Position numbers and translations under genes: made by a program. This document shows, one piece after another, positions 37,366-47,056 of a stretch of 64,000 nucleotides of DNA. This DNA comes from Hofstenia miamia (Eukaryota > Xenacoelomorpha > Acoela): contig SCFE01000059.1 of NCBI GenBank assembly GCA_004352715.1, positions 423,977-487,976 on the forward strand, read 5' to 3'. Every line of letters starts with the position of its first letter. The first letter of the stretch is position 1. The notes beneath the pieces were generated by a model. The model searched no databases. It was not told the DNA's origin and saw nothing but the letters and a program-made list of their open reading frames with translations.

Positions 37366-38660
37366 CAGGGTGTTTCAAAAGTATTGGAAACATAACGATT
37401 TTTAATAACTCAAAAACTATTAGGAGTTGAAAAATAAAATTGGTGCCGTTGAAAAGGTTAAAGTTTCAAGTTTTGTGTGGAATCTTCAAATTTGCTCAAT
37501 ATGAGCACATTTGTTACACGGCAGACATCTAGTCGATAGTCCATTTCCTGCCAAAGACGTTCCACCTCAATGTCAATGGTTCCCACAGCTGCTGTTACTC
37601 TTGTTACTCGAACCTTTAGTTTGTCAATATCTCTTGGAAAGTGCGGCACATTCACTTGTTGCTTGACAAAGCTCCAAAGAAAAAAGTCACACGGGGTAAG
37701 AACTGGACATCTAGGAGGCCAGAGCATGAGAACATCATCACCTCGCCCAGATCTCCCAATCCATCTACCAGGCAGCCTTGTGTTAAGAAACTGCCTTACT
37801 CTAAGACTCCAGTGTGGTGGTGCACCATCTTGTTGAAAAATGCAGTCATCAGATTCTTCTTCTTCCAACTGAGCCATTAACCAGTCTTCCAGCATGTTGA
37901 GATAGGATTCACCAGTGATAGTTGCCTCTTCAAAGAAGAATGGTCCATAGACACTTTTCTTGGAAATTGCACTCGTTCACTTTTGATGAATCTCGCTCGT
38001 GCTCAAGAAGGTCATGAGGATTCTCAGTTTCCCTTATGCGAGTGTTATGCTTGTTAACTTTGCCTTTCAGATGGAAGGTTGCCTCACCGCTAAAACAACA
38101 GTCATCAAAGCCGTTATCTTCCAACTTCTCCTGCATTGCAATGCAAATGTCATTGCGAAGTGGCTTATCAATCTTATTCAACGTTTGGACCAACTTGAGC
38201 TTGTAAAGTACCATTTGCAGTCGTTTCCCTAAGACACGCCAGACAGTTTTTGGAGCAAGCTGAAGTTGCCTGCTCTCTCTTCTCACTGATTTATGGGGGC
38301 TCCGCTGAAAGGTTGTTCGAACTTGCTCAACTACATCTTCTGAAGTTGAAGGGCGACCTGTTTGCTTACTTGGCCACAAACACACATTTCCAAAAATTTA
38401 GCATGCCATCTGACAATGGATTTCCTTTCAGAGGCTTTTTTTCAAAATTCTTGCAAAATGCAAGCTGAACACGTGTTCACGATTTAGTCATTGCAAAATG
38501 GAGGATGAAAAAGGCCTTTTTCTTATTGAGAGAATGTCATCACTGCACCCGGAAAGATAAGACAACAATCATTAGTATGACCAAAACTTGTTTACACAAG
38601 CTTTAAAATGGCACCAGATATACGCATTTGTAATGTTCCCAAGACTTTTGAAACACCCTG
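37366..38660 (-). mobile_element. Mariner-like element, complete ends, TA target duplication
   Basis: A 1295-bp element bounded by terminal inverted repeats that begin CAGGGTGTTTCAAAAGT at both ends (about 28 to 31 bp with roughly three mismatches). It is flanked by TA at 37364-37365 and 38661-38662, the target duplication of the Tc1/mariner group. It carries one antisense transposase pseudogene. Confidence 0.92.
37458..38492 (-). pseudogene. Mariner-family DDE transposase, frameshifted
   Basis: The C-terminal half reads FQQDGAPPHW, GRWIGR, WPPRCPVLTPCDFFLW and DYRLDVCRV. The N-terminal half, in another frame, has GRPSTSEDVVEQVR, KTVWRVLGKRLQ and KVNKHNTRI. These are family signatures of a mariner-type transposase that cuts and pastes the element. 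Defects: a frame change near 37965, an in-frame stop and frame loss before GRPSTSE (38386-38492), and the first catalytic Asp replaced by Gly (FSGEATF where the family has an Asp). The second (QQD) and third (TPCD) acids remain, with 46 residues between them, longer than the 34 of classical mariner. Not functional. Confidence 0.88.
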
Positions 38661-38662
38661 TA

Positions 38663-39183
38663 TAATTAGAGGTTAGAGGTCCATTTAATAAATGAACTAT
38701 AAAAAATATATTTTATCTACTCAGTAAATTCATTTAGTCATTTTTGAAAACTGAATATTATTAATATATGAACATAAAACATGGAATAGTGAATAATATT
38801 CAACTTTTATGCTTATTAATATTTTAATATATACATATAAGCATTTTAGTATCACAAGTTCTAGTGGACAAATTTTTGAGAAGAAACGAAATCATAAATT
38901 TCATAAATATAAAAATTGTACACGCATAAGGTCTAACTACTAAGAGCATTGTACAATCATAATTTGATATTGATATTTAAGCATTGACCTAGGTTTCAAA
39001 GAAAGGCAAACAATTTTCACAATATTTTCACAACAGGTCGGATAATTGCCTTCAAAATGCTTATTAAATTATTCTCGCTAAATGAAAACAGAATTCTAAA
39101 AAAGGCAGCCAAAATAACAAATGTAGGTGAGTGCAATAACCGTTTATCCTGGGATGTAAAGTGAATTATTTAAATAACAAGCA
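38663..39183. other. AT-rich spacer
   Basis: No gene or repeat recognised. Confidence 0.5.
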
Positions 39184-39352
39184 TACCGTAAAACCTGTAA
39201 TTGAAGGCCACGGCCTATTATTTTTCAACCTTCTTGCTAGGGTGGCCTTCCATTACAGGTGGCCTTCAATTACAGGGTGGCCTTTAGTTTTCAACCTCCT
39301 CGTTAGGGTAGCCTTCTATTACAGATGGCCTTCAATTACAGGTTTTACGGTA
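39184..39352. repeat. MITE with perfect 27-bp terminal inverted repeats
   Basis: 39184-39210 (taccgtaaaacctgtaattg...) is the exact inverted copy of 39326-39352. The interior holds two tandem units of about 70 bp, each with ttttcaacc followed by repeated gtggccttc-attacag motifs. Confidence 0.88.
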
Positions 39353-40582
39353 TATCTAAAAACGCTACACACAACTGTGTTCAATACGAATTCTTAACAA
39401 TTATATACTTCCAAATTTTACCTTGAACCTAAACAAGATCCGAAAGTTGTCAAAAAAATTGTAAAAATAATCCATTATGCATGTGCATATACACCTAAAA
39501 ATCAAACTAAGAAAAGCAATGTATTTTTCTGAAATTTACTTCAAAAATGCTGTTACTTATATACACCTAACATAATTCGAAGCATGTGCTGTAATTACAG
39601 TACTAACATTCATAGAATAATTATTTCCTAGGTCAAAATTCGTATTTGTCTGATAAAAGTTCACCCTTAATGTTGGAATTTCTCCGCGTTTTTCGATTGA
39701 ACTGATTTAAAGTATCATTTAACTAAGATTAAGTACGCATTTGATTAGTGCAGCTGCTTGTATCTACATGTATCCAATTGCATATAACGGAGATATGATC
39801 ATTAGCCAATCAAATTCTACTTTCAAACAGTTTCACTTTAAATTATAAACTAGTGCTGCCTAAGAACTGTAAAGTCAAAAGCCAAATTTTTCAGTTTGGT
39901 TTGAGTTAGTCTTAATGATGCGGGTCGACCCGAGGGGAAGGAATATAACCCTGCTTACACAGTTGACCGTTTGGCAAAAACAAGTCATATTTATCAAACC
40001 GTAGTAAGGTTGATTTACAAGGATTCTGAGGGTGGAAAAGAATTAACTTAGTGTCACAATTTGTTTATCAAGAAGGGTGTTTGGGATAAGGAATACAAAA
40101 TAAAGTAGAAATTTCACCACTTATTGCCTTTTGAATACCCAAAATTATTTTAATGGTCCAAATCCTTTAGAATTCCTTAAATTTTGTTATTTTATAAAGC
40201 TTCATTGGTTGTCAATTTCATAAATTTCCTAAATACGTTTTTACAATAAATATTTAGTTTGTACATTGTTTATGCATAGGATGAAGCATTCGTTATAAAT
40301 TATATAATTACTGAAGAATTTGCTTCTATTGCATATGCAATGTATATATTTAAATGTTTCTAGCAAACTGGCGTATATTGAATAATATACTGGTGATATT
40401 GAACATTTCTGTAAGGTTGCATCACAGTCTCCTGCATTTTGATATTAAACATTGTTCTATGAATCAGTTAATAATTCTATTAACTTTGTCAGAGACTAAT
40501 GCTCAATAAAATACGTACTTTGTACTTCCACTACATAATTGGTTTTTCATAATCTTACCGATACTTAACCGTTAATTAATAA
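39353..40582. other. AT-rich sequence beside the SLC7-like gene
   Basis: No exon recognised. The missing C-terminal exons of the transporter may lie here or further left. Confidence 0.4.
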
Positions 40583-41927
40583 TTATGTTAAATTGATGTT
40601 TAAAAGAAATGAACCTGTAAAGATGAAAATAAATGGGCAACATAAAGACAGGATTCGCTCTCTTAATGTTTCAGCTGAATATTTCCATCTATGAATTGCC
40701 AAAGCCACTACAACAAAGGTATAGATATTCCACGAAGAAATTTGATGAACTATTACTAGATCAAAGTAGCTGTTGGAAAAAAATAGCAGAACAACAGCAA
40801 CAAGTGGTCCAAGTAAGACTAAGAAAACATCAGTCTTGCTAGAAGAATCGTGGATTATGAAGACCTTGGGCCAAAACCCTTTTTCAAGGATGTACTTTAA
40901 AATTGACTTGGAAGAGTAAATCACTCCAAACGCTGTACCGAATGAAGTGAAGCACATAATTACCAATTGAAACCGTATCTAGGCAATTATGATTAAAATG
41001 CACTTAATGCATTACCTACACATGGACACCTTGATAACTAGTTATTAAGGTGTCCATGGCATACATTAACATATTGCAGTACATGCAAATATACATTTTT
41101 CTAATGAATTTAAAACCCAGATAAAATTTAAGAATTAATTATAGTATATATTAAAAATTTGTGCAGTATTTCAATTGTAATTCTTTAGTAATAATTAGGG
41201 CAACTAAAATAATAAAGTCCTATTTTTTTTGTTTGTCTATTTTGCAGTCTGCTCAAAATAGATGGTTTTCCGACCTGAGGTGCAGTTTAATAGGAAGTTA
41301 TAAAGTCATAAAATGACATATTTTTGTTTTTTGAAAATACTGTATTACAAAATATGACACACATCACAATAGTAGTTTCATTAATTTAAAAAAAAACTTA
41401 AAAATTTATTCTGGATTATGACTGGTTTAAATCATTTGAACTNNNNNNNNNNNNNNNNNNNNNNNNNNNNNNNNNNNNNNNNNNNNNNNNNNNNNNNNNN
41501 NNNNNNNNNNNNNNNNNNNNNNNNNNNNNNNNNNNNNNNNNNNNNNNNNNNNNNNNNNNNNNNNNNNNNNNNNNNNNNNNNNNNNNNNNNNNNNNNNNNN
41601 NNNNNNNNNNNNNNNNNNNNNNNNNNNNNNNNNNNNNNNNNNNNNNNNNNNNNNNNNNNNNNNNNNNNNNNNNNNNNNNNNNNNNNNNNNNNNNNNNNNN
41701 NNNNNNNNNNNNNNNNNNNNNNNNNNNNNNNNNNNNNNNNNNNNNNNNNNNNNNNNNNNNNNNNNNNNNNNNNNNNNNNNNNNNNNNNNNNNNNNNNNNN
41801 NNNNNNNNNNNNNNNNNNNNNNNNNNNNNNNNNNNNNNNNNNNNNNNNNNNNNNNNNNNNNNNNNNNNNNNNNNNNNNNNNNNNNNNNNNNNNNNNNNNN
41901 NNNNNNNNNNNNNNNNNNNNNNNNNNN

Positions 41928-41960
<33 letters not shown>

Positions 41961-44193
41961 CTGACATTTGATGACCTGATAGGTGCTCATTGATCCTAGT
42001 TATAAAATGGCGCTTAGTTTCCCCGATGTAAGAAATATTGCATTTTTCACAATTGTATTTATAAACAAGTGAGGAAACTAGAATTTTTTCGATAGGATCT
42101 TTGTTCTTAAAAATGTCTGCCGTTTTCTTTGCAAAATTGGTGTTAACTTAGTTAATTTTAATCATGTATTAATGATCTTTATCCGTGCTCTTAAGAGATT
42201 TTGATTGTCCTCAATATATGGTAATTTCCAATATATTGGTATTTTATCTTCATCATTTGCTTTGTTACATTCAATAGACTTTGAGGTGAGAGCTTGGTCA
42301 ACAATATTTTTAATCAATTTATGTGGATAACCGTTCTTTTCAAATATTTCATATAACTCAGTATAAAATAATAATAACAATAATAATAATAATATCATAA
42401 ATATGTCCGGTAACAAAAACTGTCCTTAAGTGCACTACAAATAAAACATACCATTATGCTATTGTCAATTGCTTTTTCAAAAAATCTAAATGCAACCGTC
42501 AGATTCTCCTTTGAAAGTAATTCATCTTCATCCAATATCAATCCAAGAAAAGTTATATTGAATATTACGTACAGAATAATAACTATTACAACTCCAAGAA
42601 ACATTGTCTTTTGTCCATTTCTAAAATTTTTTGCCATTTTCACTGAAGTTAAGTGCTTCCAGCCATTAAAGCTGTACAATATGTAGCAAATCATCCATGT
42701 TATATCATTTATCTTCCAATCTCCAATATCTTCAAAAGGATGTAATTCTTTATAGCCATGCATAGATGTCTAAACAATATCTGATCAGTTATAAATTCAC
42801 TGCTTAATAAAGAAATTTTTCAGAAGAACTACTCAAATAATGTATTTAAGAAATTAATATTTAACTGAATTCCCTACACTTATTCTTTGAAGGAAGCTTC
42901 AAAAATAAACATTGTTGAAATTGTTTTTATACAACTATTAGAAATTCCCTAGATATTAGTTTTCACTGAGCTGAATTAATTTCAAAACTGTAATTTGAAC
43001 AACACATGAAAAGTGTCAAAATTCACATTGTCATACCAACCTAATTAAGTTGGCTGTGAGATTGCTTGTATTACAATAGAGAGTGCAAAATTTAGGATAC
43101 CTTTAATTTAGCAAAGCATTACAGTTACATTTTCTGCGAATATTCGAATATTATTTAATATTCGAATATTTTAAAATATTGGAATATTCGAGACATAAAT
43201 AACATATACAGAATTGTCAGGTAAACAGCAATCCTTCATATAAAAATATTTTGTTTGTACGGTTGATTGATTGCCCACTAATTATGCAGGAGTGACAGAT
43301 GTCTAATTGACAGATTGAAGGCGGTGCCACGCGATTAGTCTTTTCACTATAATCAAAAAAACTATTAGTCTTTTGTCAAACTGTGTTGCACACCCCCTCC
43401 AAGAGTCAACTTTTTGTAATTTTATAAAAATATCAGAATTTGGATATCAAATAACACCGCAAATTTCCGGTTAACTACCATTAATAAATACACAATATAA
43501 TTACGATCGTGGTCATTAAGACGGGCGCAAACAAACAACTTGGTGAAATTGCTCTAGAGTGTTTTAAACCCAATTCCATTGGAAAGAGCGAGTTGATTGC
43601 GTAGCTATTTAAAACGTGCTGCACTCAACCCTGCAAACGTCGAAAAACTTGTGTTTTTAAACAAAACCTTTTCATTTTGCTAGTGCTTTGTGTTTTTTTA
43701 TGAATTGACTATTTTCACATTACCTTTTTTTATATTATATATTTTATATAAAAATTTCTCCGAATATTCGAATATTTCTGTCACGAATATTCAAATATTT
43801 TTTCAATATTCTCAGAAACTCTAATTATAGTTGATTAAAAGTAGAGTGAATCTAATATCAATTTTTCTTTTTAAATATTCTAAAGACTAATTTGGTTTTG
43901 GGATGAAGTTCTTAATAAAAATGAGATTCACACTGTAAATATCAAACATACTGAAAATGCAGCAAGTGATACACCAATGATTCCAATAATTGCGGCCAAA
44001 CTGCATAGGAAAGCAGTAATTTCCGCCATTTTAGGAGGAAAATGAAAGAAAACCAGTAAAAGTGCAATCATTACAACCAAAAACACAAACTGAACATATT
44101 TGTCTAAATAATATTAAGATTAGATATATGTTTAAGAATGTTATTATAATATTTCATTATTAGTAATAGTATTTAATATAGTAATATATTTAA

Positions 44194-44240
<47 letters not shown>

Positions 44241-46485
44241 GATGGTATCACTGCTTTAAGTCAGGGTTGAATTTTAGTATTCTCCACATTTATGTTAATT
44301 TTATTATACTTATGAATATAATAAAATATGTAAAAAATACATATTAAAATACATCTCAAAGCTGACATATCCTAATTCTGCCTTCACTTAAGAGAATTTA
44401 TATACAAAATGATAGCTCTCTTAAGATGACTTCATGGTCTTGCAATTATTTGTTTTTATTTTTAAAGCTTATGACAATCCTAATTTGAATTCTTAATAAG
44501 AATAAACGAAATCACTGCACATTTAAATCAACCAATGTTTTGCATCTGAGAATATTTTATCATCTAAACAATATGGTTTCCGTGCCAAGCATACTAAAGT
44601 GATGCCAATATTTCAATTACTGAAGAATACCCTCAATATAAATCCCAAAATAAATCCAGTTGCATAGTCCCTTTAGACTTAAGTTTAATGAATTTGGATA
44701 TTTTGGCGATTAAGGTTAAAATTTACGCATTTCAACAATATTCAATTAAGTTACCTATGAGTTTTTAAAAAAACAGAAAACAACATGTATTAATGAATAA
44801 TATAAAATCTGAATATATTACAACCGATTGAAGAGTGCCTCAAGGCACAGTACTAGGTCAAATTCTATTTGCAATATATGTAAATGACATATGAAACGTG
44901 AAATATAGTGAAATATATCAATTTTCTGACGAGACTTACCTCATAAATACTGATAGTGATGCATTTAGAGCCAGTAGAAAATTTTCAATGTGATATTGAA
45001 AATGTTTCTAGGTATTTCTCATCCAATCAAAAAAATCAATATTAAAAAAACTCAAATCATTGTATTATTCTGTAAAAGTAACAACAAACAAGATCGAACT
45101 ATCAGCATTTAGATAAAACAAGGTGATCATATTGCATTGTTAGACGTTGATATCGCGAAAGATTTAAAATTTAGTAGTTTTCTCTTAAAATTATACAAAA
45201 ATGGCTTCTGCGTTAGGTACTTATACCAGCTCAGAAAATTCGGACCCGAACATTACGTTCAACTATTACATGACTTTTGTTTATCGCAATTACATTATAT
45301 GTTCATTTTTATTTATTAATCTTAATACAAATATTTATATTATCCAAGCTTGTAATTGATAATTAAAAACATTAAATTTTGCACGTAAGCATGATCATGT
45401 TTCTGAACACATACGAAAGTATAATGTATATTCCCCGCTATATCAAACACAATAAAATTTCATGCAACGCAAATTATTTAAACATAAATATGGATGGCTG
45501 AGAATCAATGTCTTTTCTTGCTAATTACTTAAAAGTAAATCCACGATCACGATCACACATATTTATTAACAGCAGTATTTCCTATCCTAGTTTTTATCGA
45601 GCAGCCTCTATGATTTCGAAAAACTTAGACAATGAGACTAGAGTAGAAAAAAAGTAAAAAAACTTAGAAAAAATTAAAAATCGTACTTTTATATCGACAA
45701 AAAATAATCGGAGACACAATCATGCTAAGCACATTTCCCGATTTCTTGCACACACATTCACACATGAATTATTATATATTATGCATGTATATTTAATTTG
45801 TAGATCTAAAATAGTAAATTTTTAGCAAATATATTGCCTTGACTGTTATTGTTTTGCTTGATATTAACGGATAAATTATTACATTGATATAGCAATTTTT
45901 TAAAATGGCTTTTCGGTACATTACTTATTAAAAATTACATATTTACTAGTCGACTAATTCAAATAATCTCAGTATGAACAAAACTTAATAGAACATATTT
46001 TTGAGCAAATGTTTCGAAAAGCTATTTATATAAAAATTTATCACGTCATCTGAATAATACTGCTCTTACTGGATCAATTTGCTCAAATTATGATATATAC
46101 TAAGTTTTTCCAACATTTACGTCCATAACGAAGTCAAACAAAGGTTTTATCCTTAATGAATTCTGTAGTTAATACTTATACATTCACAAGTGCTTAACGG
46201 ACCTTAATTTTGTAATTTGTAAACATATATATATATATATATATATATTTGTTTGTTTATTTATTTATTTAATTGAAATTTAGAATATATTTTAACTTTC
46301 ATAATGGGATTCAAGACCAAACAACTTGAAGAGGCAATTTGTAAAAAATTTGCCATTCGCAGCTATTGTAGTGGGACGAATAATGATTACTGAGCACCAC
46401 ACATATACGTATGCTGGAGCATAGCCATAAGCATTATGAACAAATCTATATTCTCCAGGAAATACGTCCATGTTCACATTGGCAC
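40583..46485 (-). CDS. SLC7-like amino-acid transporter, partial, four exons
   Basis: Minus-strand exons 46485-46297, 44103-43952, 42769-42452 and 40978 to a donor at 40615 (or stop at 40583) join in compatible phases. In order they give FVHNAYGYAPAYVYVWC and VIIIRPTTIAANG, matching the conserved FGPLPAFLxxW / IRPA region of LAT-type transporters; two hydrophobic helices (KYVQFVFLVVMIALLLVFF and a second); YSFNGWKHLTSV, matching YSYNGWNYLNFV; a long membrane helix; and SFGTAFGVIYSSKSI with RWKY, matching the STFGSANG and LRWK regions. Such proteins exchange amino acids at the plasma membrane, often with an SLC3 partner. The N-terminal exons, one exon around TM4-5 and the C-terminal exons were not found. 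Several normally conserved residues differ, so it may be a divergent paralogue or decaying. Introns carry retroelement fragments. Confidence 0.75.
40615..40978 (-). CDS. SLC7-like exon, TM8-10 region
   Basis: Acceptor ttgcctag and a possible donor at 40614-40613 (ACAG|GTTCAT). It encodes MCFTSFGTAFGVIYSSKSI, then FLVLLGPLVAVVLLFFSNSY, NIYTFVVVALAIHRWKY and a further hydrophobic stretch. Reading past the donor gives a stop at 40583. Confidence 0.72.
41443..41927. other. Assembly gap (485 N)
   Basis: N run bordered on its right by a (TA)n tract at 41928-41958. Confidence 0.99.
41928..41958. repeat. (TA)n microsatellite next to a Penelope-like end
   Basis: An alternating TA tract directly at the 3-prime side of the Penelope-like fragment. 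Confidence 0.85.
41959..42416 (-). pseudogene. Penelope-like retroelement, 3-prime fragment with GIY-YIG endonuclease
   Basis: In the minus direction an upstream frame has EIFEKNGYPHKLIKNIV and KLPYIEDNQ, typical of the segment after the RT of Penelope-like elements. After a frame break near 42150 an open stretch reads LVYKYNCEKCNISYIGETKR and RINEHLSGH, the GIY-YIG endonuclease motif with its Cys pair. Such elements use the nuclease for target-primed insertion. The RT core is absent, so this is a 5-prime truncated copy, the common form for the class. An (AAT)n tract lies at its upstream edge (42364-42395). It sits in an intron of the SLC7-like gene in the same orientation. Confidence 0.75.
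42452..42769 (-). CDS. SLC7-like exon, TM6-7 region
   Basis: Acceptor ttgtttag and donor GTATGT; 106 codons in phase 0. It contains ITWMICYILYSFNGWKHLTS, the family GW-N/H motif, and the helix MFLGVVIVIILYVIFNITFL. Confidence 0.78.
43129..43821. repeat. ATTCGAATATT-ended element in an SLC7-like intron
   Basis: The left end tttctgcgaatattcgaata and the right end (reverse complement) tttctgagaatattg with further attcgaatattcg motifs suggest imperfect terminal inverted repeats of a non-autonomous DNA element. Its style matches 3425-3860. Confidence 0.5.
43952..44103 (-). CDS. SLC7-like exon, two membrane helices
   Basis: Acceptor ttatttag and donor GTATGT; 152 nt, phase in 1 and out 0. It encodes KYVQFVFLVVMIALLLVFF and a second hydrophobic run ending VSLAAFS, compatible with TM5 and TM6 start of SLC7 proteins. 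Confidence 0.68.
44199..44235. repeat. (TA)n microsatellite
   Basis: An alternating TA tract inside an intron of the SLC7-like gene. Confidence 0.9.
44560..45320 (+). pseudogene. LINE (non-LTR) reverse transcriptase fragment
   Basis: On the plus strand, in several frames, the order of motifs is that of a non-LTR reverse transcriptase: QYGFRAKHT (44572), VPLDLS, VPQGTVLGQILFAIYVNDI (44840), QFSDETYL in place of the FADDT catalytic box, and a thumb segment with LRKF and LSQLHYM (to 45300). Many stops and frame changes interrupt it and the catalytic aspartates are altered, so it is an old dead copy. It is antisense to the SLC7-like gene and lies in its intron. A CR1/L2/Jockey-like origin is likely but not resolved. 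Confidence 0.75.
46225..46248. repeat. (TA)n microsatellite
   Basis: A short alternating TA tract downstream of the transporter exon at 46297. Confidence 0.85.
46297..46485 (-). CDS. SLC7-like exon, TM3 region
   Basis: Acceptor ttatttag and donor GTTAAA; 189 nt, phase in 1 and out 1. It encodes EYRFVHNAYGYAPAYVYVWC and VIIIRPTTIA, the most diagnostic match to SLC7 transporters in the window. Confidence 0.8.
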
Positions 46486-47020
46486 CTAAATAACTCTGGT
46501 AACAAAATTTGCACAGTTATGTTATTAAATGCACATGCCTTTTTCGATACAATTTGGTATAAACATTCAACAATTGTTTAGAATCCATCAAGGTTGTCTT
46601 AATACCGCAATCATCAATTAAAGTAATTCTAGCATAAAAATTGTAATAATATAAGTTCAATGTCGATTTTTTAATGTACGGACAACCTGTAATTTGTCGC
46701 ATTAATCCGCAAAATTTGCCTTGTCACTAATGCTATATACATTCCAGAGCTGATATATATATATATATATATATATATCCACATATATTAAATGAATTCT
46801 GACTATTATTTGAGTAAGATGTCATTAATTCAAAACTAACATTGATTAGATATCATTTTACAAGAAAACTTACAAAAGACATTCCAATTGCTATGGGCAC
46901 AGCATTTCTTCAATTCTAAATATAGCAAATAGAAGTAGCATTTGTAGGGCCCGGTGGTATAAAAATGCCGTGGATTCGGAATCACTCAAAATACCGCGGT
47001 ATATTTATGAATATGAATGT

Positions 47021-47056
<36 letters not shown>

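Larger units (their letters stand above)
34922..37748. repeat. 1413-bp direct duplication across one N
   Basis: 34922-36334 is repeated at 36336-37748 with a single N at 36335. The block includes part of the inverted arm, the 101-bp MITE and the 3-prime part of the mariner-like transposase. The copies look identical, which suggests a contig overlap placed twice. Confidence 0.88.
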
